Assembly (NCBI GenBank): GCA_023663915.1
Contig: JAMPGN010000054.1
Coordinates: 1-19,874, forward strand
Origin: Eubacterium sp.
Lineage (GTDB): Bacteria > Bacillota_A > Clostridia > Lachnospirales > Lachnospiraceae
Length of the DNA: 19,874 nucleotides
Direction: 5' to 3'
The notes under the pieces: generated by a model
The model's input: the letters and a program-made list of their open reading frames with translations, nothing else
Database searches by the model: none
What the model was told of the DNA's origin: nothing
Shown here: positions 14,363 to 19,874 of the stretch, piece by piece
Layout: each line of letters starts with the position of its first letter
Numbering within the stretch: position 1 is the stretch's first letter
Position numbers and translations under genes: made by a program

Positions 14363-15250
14363 ATGATCGAGGTACTATTCGGAGAAAGTGAAGCATGTGC
14401 GATGAAGGCGGCAAAAAGTACCATCATTACAAGTAAAGTGGATGGTCCTACCGCTATATGGACAGCCGGCAAAAAGAAACCGCCGGCAAGAGAAAACTGC
14501 GGCTGGATCGAAGGGACGGCGGAGGAGGTTGTCTGCCTTGGTTTCTTATTGGATATCGGCGATATCAAGAAAGAGGTGGGCAGTGAGTATCGTAAGCATT
14601 TAATCCATTCCATGTATGCGCAGGAGCTGTGGGGCAGGGATGAGAATGTAGACGCAGAATTGATGCAGTTATGTGATTGCTATTGTGCCGAAATGGAGCG
14701 TTTAAAAGCATATCTGGCAGAGGGTGAAACAGTCAGAGTGTGGTACAGCGACGTACCGTATTCGTGGTGTGGATTCTATCATCTGTGCGCCTGCTTTCAG
14801 AAATATTGGGAGCAGATCAGTGTCGTAAAACTGCCCGAATATAGAGTACGGGCGGATCGTTCTATTGTTTCTTATAGCAACTGGGGCGAGGTAGCCGCAG
14901 AAGAATTTGCCGGATTTTTAAACTGTGAAAAGAAACTATCTGCGGAAGAGATTCACATGTATGCCATGCTGTGGGACATTCTTAAGGAGGATAACAGTCC
15001 CCTGCGGGCTGTCGTCAATGGCAAAGTGATCGGAGTGCAGGAAGATTTTTATGATTTCCAGATTTGGAAAAGAATTACCAGAGAACCAATAAAAGAAGCG
15101 AGGCTGATTGGCGCTATCCTTGGACATGACCAGCTTGGAGTAAGTGACTGGTGGTATGCAAAGCGGATAGATTATTTTATTCAGAGTGGCAGAATCAAAG
15201 TCGTGGAAGATTCGGAAAATGCTTATGCGAGAACGATCTGTCTGGCGTAG
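14363..15250 (+). CDS. DUF1835/DUF3658 domain protein
   Basis: 295 residues, ATG 14363 after AAGGAG. The N-terminal half (about 1-165) fits DUF1835, with MIEVLFGESEACAMKAAK at the start, FLLDIGDI (61-68) and RVWYSDVPYSWCGFYHLC (125-142). The C-terminal half (about 170-290) fits DUF3658, ending with LIGAILGHDQLGVSDWW...RIDYFIQSGRIKVVED. Neither domain has a known biochemical activity. Soluble, with no signal peptide or membrane segment, and notably rich in Trp and Cys. It is probably translated from the same transcript as the ATPase. The domain names rest on remembered family patterns. Confidence 0.8.
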   Translation: MIEVLFGESEACAMKAAKSTIITSKVDGPTAIWTAGKKKPPARENCGWIEGTAEEVVCLGFLLDIGDIKKEVGSEYRKHLIHSMYAQELWGRDENVDAELMQLCDCYCAEMERLKAYLAEGETVRVWYSDVPYSWCGFYHLCACFQKYWEQISVVKLPEYRVRADRSIVSYSNWGEVAAEEFAGFLNCEKKLSAEEIHMYAMLWDILKEDNSPLRAVVNGKVIGVQEDFYDFQIWKRITREPIKEARLIGAILGHDQLGVSDWWYAKRIDYFIQSGRIKVVEDSENAYARTICLA

Positions 15251-15289
15251 AGTTTCGCTGATAGGGACAGGAATTGTAGGAGAAATGAC

Positions 15290-15760
15290 ATGAAATATAG
15301 AAAGGCGACTCCGGACATGGCGGATGCAATCTACGATATTTTGCATACAACCATCGAAACAATATATCCGAAATATTATCCGCAAGAAGTAGCGGACTTC
15401 TTTTGCAGGCACCACAGCAGGGAGCATATTTTGGCGGGAATAGCGTCTGGGAATATGGGAGTGCTGGCAGATGGTAATTTGATTGTCGGAACAGGCTGCT
15501 TTGATGGTAATCATATTACGGGAGTGTATGTGCTGCCTCGCTATCAGAAGCAGGGATATGGCTCGCGGATCATGGATTCCTTAGAGGCAGAGATCATGAA
15601 GAGACATGAGGTATCTGTCTTAGATGCGTCACTTGCGGCGGTATGTCTGTATGAGCACAGAGGATATAAAACGGTGGGACATGGAATTTACGAATTAGAA
15701 AATGATGTGAAGCTGGTTTATGAGATTATGGAGAAGAAATTGAGAGGCATCTGCATTTAA
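15290..15760 (+). CDS. GNAT family N-acetyltransferase
   Basis: 156 residues, ATG 15290 after TAGGAG, 39 bp past the DUF1835 stop and probably in the same transcript. It has the GNAT order: N-terminal helix pair with many aromatics (IETIYPKYYPQEVADFF, 22-38), and GNLIVGTGCFDGNHITGVYV (62-81). Motif A follows, LPRYQKQGYGSRIM (82-95), with the Q-x-x-G-x-G acetyl-CoA pyrophosphate loop (Q86, G89, G91). After that come VSVLDASLAAVCLYEHRGYKTVGHG (about 108-132). The acceptor may be a small molecule, an antibiotic or a protein terminus; nothing in the sequence decides. No promoter of its own is evident. Confidence 0.92.
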   Translation: MKYRKATPDMADAIYDILHTTIETIYPKYYPQEVADFFCRHHSREHILAGIASGNMGVLADGNLIVGTGCFDGNHITGVYVLPRYQKQGYGSRIMDSLEAEIMKRHEVSVLDASLAAVCLYEHRGYKTVGHGIYELENDVKLVYEIMEKKLRGICI

Positions 15761-15864
15761 AGTCTGCGGCTCTATTTGGGTTAAATTTAGAGGAGGATAA
15801 GAGCGAAAGAATTTGATAAATCTTTCACGAATTGTTTGTGTCTTGGAAAGGAATGATAAAAAAT

Positions 15865-16260
15865 ATGGCGGTTTCAAAAATAAAAGCTGTTTTTCAGCGT
15901 GATATTCAAAAAGTATGGGAAGTCGTGACTTCTCTCGAAAATTATGCATGGCGTAGTGATTTGAGTAAAATTGTAATCGTAAATGAAAATCAATTCACAG
16001 AGTATACAAAAGACGGATATGCCACCGTTTTCACTATTACAGTAAAAGAACCATACAAACGCTGGGAGTTTGACTTGGAAAATGACAACATGAAAGGCCA
16101 CTGGACAGGCACATTTACGCAGAAGGGCGGGCAGACGGAAATTGAGTTTACGGAAGATGTTACTGCAAAAAAAGTTTTTATGAAGCCGTTTGTGAAAACT
16201 TTTTTAAAAAAGCAGCAGGAATTATATGTTTCCGATTTAAAGAAGGCGTTGTCTTCGTGA
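15865..16260 (+). CDS. SRPBCC (START-like) family protein
   Basis: 131 residues in one helix-grip domain: VSKIKAVFQRDIQKVWEVVT (3-22), SLENYAWRSDLSKIVIV (23-39), FTITVKEPYKRWEFDLEN (56-73), GHWTGTFTQKGGQTEIEFTE (78-97) and a long C-terminal helix (about 105-131). The family binds hydrophobic ligands in an inner cavity; members include polyketide cyclases and stress proteins. The start is uncertain. ATG 15865 sits 12 bases after AAAGGA, while ATG 15853 would leave no room for a ribosome site and the frame is open to a TTG at 15832. The ligand and pathway are unknown. Confidence 0.8.
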   Translation: MAVSKIKAVFQRDIQKVWEVVTSLENYAWRSDLSKIVIVNENQFTEYTKDGYATVFTITVKEPYKRWEFDLENDNMKGHWTGTFTQKGGQTEIEFTEDVTAKKVFMKPFVKTFLKKQQELYVSDLKKALSS

Positions 16261-16337
16261 ATGAAAAGAAAATTCGTTTTTATAGTATAAGAAATTGCTT
16301 AAGATTTTGAGTTCGTGAAGGATGAGGGCTATTTCGT

Positions 16338-17285
16338 ATGATGACAACCGGTGCAAAAATAGGGATTGTCTGTTGCTCGGACGGACAAAAGAGAGAATAT
16401 GCAGCGAACATCCGGCGTTTGGAAGAAATATTGCAATCCATCGGGCTTCATCCCGTATTTAGTGATTACATTTATGCCAAAGAAGATGTTTTTGGTGGTA
16501 CGGCAAAAGAACGCGCGCGGGCGCTCATGGATTTCTATCGGGACGATGAGATAGAGGGAATATTTGACATTTCGGGCGGTGATATCGCGAACGGTATCCT
16601 TCCATATCTGGATTATGAAGTGATCGCGGACAGTGAAAAAGTTTTTTGGGGATACAGCGATCTGACGACTGTAATCAACACAATTTACGCGAAGACGGGT
16701 AAGGCATCGGTTTTGTATCAGATACGTAATCTGCTGTATGACCACGGGGAGCAGCAGATTGAAGATTTTAGGAATACGGTCCTAAACCATAGGGACGATC
16801 TGTTTCGGATAGACTGCAGGCTGGTATCTTCGTCAACCGTGGGGTGTGACGTAGATACGAGCAGGCATGCGAAGAGGGAGCTTATTGAAATACAGCAGAA
16901 TCTATCGGACGGAAAAGTGAAAGAAATGCAGGGAGTCGTGGTAGGCGGCAACATCCGATGTTTCCTGAAACTGGCAGGGACAGAGTATATGCCTGACCTT
17001 ACCGATAAAATCCTTCTTTTGGAAAGTTACAGTGGGACAGCCGCGAAGATGGAGACCTATTTATGCCAGTTGGAACAGCTTGGTGCATTTCACAAGGCAG
17101 CGGGCATTTTACTTGGAACTTTTACGGAAATGCGAGAGAGAAAATGCAAGCCGTCTATCGAGACACTGATACGGAAGTTTGCTGGGGACAGAATACCGGT
17201 CGCGGTTACAGAGCAGATCGGGCATGGGACGGACGCGAAAGGGATCTGGATTGGGAAAGAGCTTGGCAAACAGCCTATAAAATAA
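16338..17285 (+). CDS. S66 family serine peptidase (LD-carboxypeptidase/MccF type)
   Basis: 315 residues, ATG 16338 with AAGGATGAGG ten bases upstream. The S66 catalytic triad is readable: nucleophile Ser107 in FWGYSDLTT (103-111), Glu229 in LLLESYSG (226-233) and His296 in QIGHGTDAKG (293-302). An oxyanion-region motif, FDISGGDIANGILPYLDY (76-93), is also present. The family includes LdcA, which trims murein tetrapeptides in recycling, and MccF, which cleaves the amide of microcin C7 and so gives immunity. No signal peptide is visible, so the protein is cytoplasmic. Its place directly before a regulated MFS exporter (26-bp gap to the leader peptide) makes a resistance role worth considering, but cell-wall recycling is equally possible. 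Confidence 0.9.
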   Translation: MMTTGAKIGIVCCSDGQKREYAANIRRLEEILQSIGLHPVFSDYIYAKEDVFGGTAKERARALMDFYRDDEIEGIFDISGGDIANGILPYLDYEVIADSEKVFWGYSDLTTVINTIYAKTGKASVLYQIRNLLYDHGEQQIEDFRNTVLNHRDDLFRIDCRLVSSSTVGCDVDTSRHAKRELIEIQQNLSDGKVKEMQGVVVGGNIRCFLKLAGTEYMPDLTDKILLLESYSGTAAKMETYLCQLEQLGAFHKAAGILLGTFTEMRERKCKPSIETLIRKFAGDRIPVAVTEQIGHGTDAKGIWIGKELGKQPIK

Positions 17286-17311
17286 TCAACTAAGGAAGGG
17301 GTGATTCCAAC

Positions 17312-17350
17312 ATGAAATTAATGAGTGCATCCGCTCCATGCAAAGTCTGA
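17312..17350 (+). CDS. Leader peptide of the MFS exporter (12 codons)
   Basis: A reading frame of 12 codons, MKLMSASAPCKV, follows a strong ribosome site (AAGGAAGGGGTG, 17292-17303). It ends 89 bases before the MFS start. It begins 26 bp after the S66 stop, so it is an internal cistron of that transcript. Its last seven or so codons lie in the first arm of a set of competing hairpins. Size, strong site and position are those of drug-sensing leader peptides. The peptide resembles none of the arrest peptides I know (no RLR, no IFVI). Function is inferred. Confidence 0.7.
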   Translation: MKLMSASAPCKV

Positions 17351-17438
17351 CAGGGCAGTGATTGCATGGAGTAGTGGAACTGCTCGCAGGACTTTGCGAT
17401 TTTCAAATAACTACCATTTGAACATAAGGAGCAAAGTC
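17334..17438 (+). promoter_or_regulatory. Translational attenuator with mutually exclusive hairpins
   Basis: CTCCATGCA (17334-17342, in the leader) pairs with TGCATGGAG (17363-17371). GCAAAGTC occurs twice, at the leader end (17340-17347) and between the ribosome site and ATG of the MFS gene (17431-17438). GACTTTGC (17390-17397) can pair with either copy. Pairing with the second copy hides the exporter start; pairing with the first releases it but requires the 17334/17363 hairpin to be open. A ribosome halted on leader codons 4-6 would produce that state. There is no T run, so control would be translational rather than by termination. Confidence 0.7.
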
Positions 17439-17439
17439 T

Positions 17440-18756
17440 ATGAAAAATCAAATAAAATACAAAGATTTCTTCCATGCATTGGGAGAAATGAAAACGTATT
17501 TGTTCTTGTGGAGTACCCAGTCTTTTTCGGGGCTTGGAAGCGCGATGACAAGTTACGCGCTGGTGATCTGGTCTTATACGCAGAGAGGTTCTGCGCTGAT
17601 GACAGCACTGTTGATGGTAAGTTCCTATGCGCCGTATGTGCTGCTCAGTATTTTTGCGGGAGCGTTGAGCGATAAATGGAATAAAAAGACCACGATGCTT
17701 TTGTGTGATACCTTGGCGGCGCTTACAACGATAGTCATGCTGATCTTACTGCGAAATGATGCACTCAAGGTCTGGCATCTGTATCTGATTAACGGGGTAA
17801 ACGGTATCATGAACACGGTGCAGCAGCCCGCGTCCGAGGTGGCAACGACGAGGGTTTTGCCGAAAAAGTATTATCAGCGGGTTGGTGGACTGCGGTATTT
17901 TGCCAGCTCTTTAAATTCCATCATGACACCGATCATCGCTACGGCGGTGCTGGGGATTGCAGGAATGAATGCGATTGTCGCGTTTGACCTGTTTACGTTT
18001 GGCGTGGCATTTGTTACGCTGGCGTTCGGAATCCGGATTCCGGCGGGTGAGGAAGAGAACGGGCAACAGGAGACACTTCTGGTATCTGCACGTGAGGGGC
18101 TTGCCTATCTGAATAAGGAGCGTGGTATTTTCGGACTCATCATGTTTCTAGCGGCAATCAATTTGGTTGCTTCCATCTATGACGCTGCTTTTCCGGCAAT
18201 GATGCTGTCGAGAAACGGCGGCAGCGAGAGGACGCTCGGACTGGTGAATACGGTGATTGGCGTGACAACTTTTGTGGGAAGCATCCTTGCGTCGTTTGTG
18301 AAAAAGCCGAAGAGCCGGGTGCGGGTGGTCTGTAACTGCCTGCTGTTTTCCATGAGCATAGAGAATTTCCTGCTTGCCTTTGGAAGAACGTCAATTGTCT
18401 GGTGTATCGGCGGATTCTTAGGATGGATCGCGATACCGCTTATGAGCACGAATCTGGATGCGATCATGCGGCTGCATGTGCCGGAACAGATGCAGGGAAG
18501 AGTCTATTCGGTGAGAAATTCGTTACAGTTTTTTACCATACCGATCGGGTATTTTCTCGGCGGACTGCTGGTGGATCAAGTGTTTGAGCCGATCATGGCG
18601 CTGCAGGGTGAGGGCAGTATTCTGACGAAAATGTTTGGCAGCGGCAAGGGAAGCGGCGCGGCATTTTTGTTCTTCGTCATCGCATTCGCGGGGATCGGTG
18701 TGTGTCTGTATTTCAGGCGCAACAAAGACATATGGGCGTTGGAAAAAGAACGGTAA
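17440..18756 (+). CDS. MFS drug exporter, DHA3/MefA-like
   Basis: 438 residues with about 12 hydrophobic segments and a short cytoplasmic C-terminus. SQSFSGLGSAMTSYALVIW-type helix 1 (about 25-44) is followed by helix 2 and the MFS signature loop GALSDKWNKKTTMLLCD (74-90). Helix 4 has NGVNGIMNTVQQPASEV (118-134), as in the MefA/DHA3 group of proton-driven exporters. A cytoplasmic loop (about 200-220) separates the two halves. ATG 17440 follows AGGAG (17427-17431), and the ribosome site and start are part of the competing-hairpin region just upstream. It is probably transcribed with the S66 gene. The substrate is unknown; inducible control by a leader peptide favours a ribosome-targeting drug. 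A hairpin 5 bases past the stop separates it from the convergent gene. Confidence 0.9.
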   Translation: MKNQIKYKDFFHALGEMKTYLFLWSTQSFSGLGSAMTSYALVIWSYTQRGSALMTALLMVSSYAPYVLLSIFAGALSDKWNKKTTMLLCDTLAALTTIVMLILLRNDALKVWHLYLINGVNGIMNTVQQPASEVATTRVLPKKYYQRVGGLRYFASSLNSIMTPIIATAVLGIAGMNAIVAFDLFTFGVAFVTLAFGIRIPAGEEENGQQETLLVSAREGLAYLNKERGIFGLIMFLAAINLVASIYDAAFPAMMLSRNGGSERTLGLVNTVIGVTTFVGSILASFVKKPKSRVRVVCNCLLFSMSIENFLLAFGRTSIVWCIGGFLGWIAIPLMSTNLDAIMRLHVPEQMQGRVYSVRNSLQFFTIPIGYFLGGLLVDQVFEPIMALQGEGSILTKMFGSGKGSGAAFLFFVIAFAGIGVCLYFRRNKDIWALEKER

Positions 18757-18786
18757 AAGAGCTTGTGGGACAACACGCCCACAAGC
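18756..18786. terminator. Terminator between convergent genes
   Basis: GCTTGTGGG (18761-18769) and CCCACAAGC (18778-18786) form a perfect 9-bp stem with an 8-base loop. The minus-strand side is followed by CTCTTTT, a good terminator for the gene ending at 18789. On the plus strand the T tract is missing, so it is weaker for the MFS gene. Confidence 0.75.
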
Positions 18787-18788
18787 AG

Positions 18789-19643
18789 TTACCGAACGTC
18801 CCCAACCGTCCCGTTTCCAAATAGGTCTAACGTATTCACATACGCTGCGGCAGCCATGGATGCCGCCAGCCCGTCTGGATTCGGGACATTTTTCGTTTCT
18901 GGCGTATCCGGTGTACCTGTCGTGAGGAAGCTGTGCTGTCGCAAGCTACTCAAAAACTGTTGTCTTGCAAATTCTTCCTTTGCGAATGCTTTTACAGCAG
19001 CATCTTTTTTGATGTTTCGTTCCACCTGTTCCCGCAGAAGTTTCTTGATTCTTTTATGCCGTTTGATCCACCAGTCTTCCTCGTCGTCCTCGTCGTTATC
19101 GGAGTTTCCTTTTAAGGCAGCTTTGCTGAAACTTTCTCCATGATGTTCCTCGATCGATGCGCCAAAATGCTCACTGATCATATTGCCATCGTTGTTTCCC
19201 CATCCGAAGAAAGGGTTGTGCACCGCGCGGTCTTCCACGAAATAGCCGAGAATCCACGCCTCGTAGTCGGGGTCTTTGCGCATCTGTTCCCAGCCAGCGT
19301 CCGAGATGGTAAGTATCGTCGTGTCGTTGACCCTTGTGGAGTCGTAAGGGATCGTCTCAAGCAGGGCATAAAAATATGCCTGATATTCTTCCATCGTCAT
19401 ATCCTCGGTGGAAAGGTCTGCGACGCCGTTTCTCTCTTTCACGGCTTTGCCCGCTCGTACTTGCCTATCAACATGGCTGGCGCGGTCGGGATTTCTTCTT
19501 TTAAAAGTCTCTACGACGCTTTCTGTCAAAGTATCCTTGAACGTACCGGTAGATGCAGCTTGGGTTGCCTTGGTGGAACTTCCGATAGAAGATGTATATT
19601 TTGAAGTAGTAAAATTGAGGATCGTTGTGTTTGTCATGTTCAT
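18789..19643 (-). CDS. Conserved hypothetical protein of Lachnospiraceae type
   Basis: 284 residues from ATG 19643, chosen because AAGGAG lies 8 bases upstream; a second ATG (19637) follows two codons later. The N-terminus (1-35) is Thr/Ser/Asn-rich and unstructured. MTMEEYQAYFYALLETIPYD (82-101) and ILTISDAGWEQMRKDPDYEAWILGYF (110-135) look like a folded core. HNPFFGWGNNDGNMISEHFGASIEEHHGESFSKA (about 142-175) follows, then a highly acidic patch (DNDEDDEEDWW), a basic helix (about 193-240) and a hydrophobic Ala-rich tail. There is no signal peptide or membrane helix. I associate this arrangement with unnamed Lachnospiraceae proteins, from memory only. The function is unknown. Single gene. 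Confidence 0.75.
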   Translation of the reverse strand: MNMTNTTILNFTTSKYTSSIGSSTKATQAASTGTFKDTLTESVVETFKRRNPDRASHVDRQVRAGKAVKERNGVADLSTEDMTMEEYQAYFYALLETIPYDSTRVNDTTILTISDAGWEQMRKDPDYEAWILGYFVEDRAVHNPFFGWGNNDGNMISEHFGASIEEHHGESFSKAALKGNSDNDEDDEEDWWIKRHKRIKKLLREQVERNIKKDAAVKAFAKEEFARQQFLSSLRQHSFLTTGTPDTPETKNVPNPDGLAASMAAAAYVNTLDLFGNGTVGDVR

Positions 19644-19731
19644 TGTGAGCACTCCTTTCTGTTAAGTTTCTCGTCATAATACTTGAGGAATTTTAGCGAA
19701 AAGTTATGAAATGTATTTTCTGTGTTATAAA

Positions 19732-19760
19732 TTGTAGTGAGACAAAAAATGTGTTAGAAT
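19732..19760 (+). promoter_or_regulatory. Possible rightward promoter near window end
   Basis: TTGTAG (19732-19737), a 17-bp spacer and TAGAAT (19755-19760). From 19644 to 19874 no gene is supported. The only frame after this promoter is 19 codons (ATG 19768) with no ribosome site. A gene beyond the window may be its target. Confidence 0.35.
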
Positions 19761-19874
19761 GGCAACTATGGCGCAACGTACCAATCAAAATGATGAATCC
19801 ACATCAACTGACATAAGAAAACTATAGGTAATTGTTAAATGAATTTCATCCCTAATGTGGATAACTACCCCTAA

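Noticed and set aside
14936..15514. Minus-strand open frame of 192 codons
   Set aside because: Antisense across the end of the DUF1835 gene and the start of the GNAT gene; no ribosome site or family pattern.
15791..15831. AGGAGG at 15791-15796 as ribosome site of an extra small gene
   Set aside because: No ATG, GTG or TTG at a usable distance; the nearest TTG is too far and its frame is short.
19768..19827. 19-codon frame after the possible promoter at 19732-19760
   Set aside because: No ribosome site, no recognisable sequence, and too short to support alone.
19856..19864. TGTGGATAA, a consensus DnaA box
   Set aside because: A single 9-mer with no cluster of further boxes, AT-rich unwinding region or dnaA/dnaN genes; expected by chance.

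Overview
The window looks like chromosomal DNA from a motile, Gram-positive gut clostridium of the Lachnospiraceae type (for example the Roseburia/Eubacterium group). The grounds are a mid-range GC content, strong AGGAGG-type ribosome sites, sigma-A promoters of TTGACA-17-TATAAT type, a flagellin-like gene and a chemoreceptor, and families common in that group (SprA-like putative metalloprotease, DUF1703 ATPase, DUF1835/DUF3658, SpoVT/AbrB). The genus is inferred from family content and was not checked by alignment. No tRNA, rRNA, CRISPR array, transposase or phage gene is visible.

Layout. 1-0.8 kb: two minus-strand genes in tandem, a cut-off SprA-like putative metalloprotease and a small membrane protein, divergent from the large Tex gene (0.95-3.3 kb). 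3.4-7.3 kb: a motility/signalling stretch with a short stand-alone flagellin, a PIN/NYN-like protein, a possible decayed small gene and a methyl-accepting chemotaxis protein. 7.4-8.3 kb: a small cupin and a wrecked DUF4143-type ATPase pseudogene. 8.3-9.5 kb (minus): a class I isoprenoid synthase-like enzyme. 9.69-10.62 kb: a 929-bp segment bounded by inverted repeats, carrying one PemK/MazF-like gene and an outward-facing promoter with no gene behind it. 10.7-12.3 kb (minus): an AbrB-like regulator followed by a macrolide-type glycosyltransferase, under a consensus promoter whose -10 lies inside a perfect 16-bp palindrome. 12.3-12.45 kb: a palindrome-rich, probably dispersed repeat. 12.6-18.8 kb (plus): DUF1703 ATPase, DUF1835/DUF3658 protein, GNAT acetyltransferase, SRPBCC protein, S66 (LdcA/MccF-type) peptidase and an MFS exporter. 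The last is preceded by a 12-codon leader peptide and competing RNA hairpins. 18.8-19.6 kb (minus): a hypothetical Lachnospiraceae-type protein. The final 230 bp hold a possible promoter but no gene.

How it fits together. The left third is housekeeping and motility. The right two thirds are accessory: single-gene cargo, decayed ATPases and a run of families that often act in antibiotic modification, hydrolysis or export (MGT, GNAT, S66, MFS). The most striking element is 17.31-17.44 kb, between the S66 and MFS genes. A short translated leader overlaps one arm of a set of mutually exclusive hairpins, and the last hairpin reaches the exporter start codon. This is the layout expected of drug-inducible, ribosome-stalling translational attenuation, with a leader peptide I do not recognise. 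The inverted-repeat-bounded toxin segment (mobile cargo or an invertible switch) and the palindromic operator on the AbrB-glycosyltransferase operon are the next most interesting.
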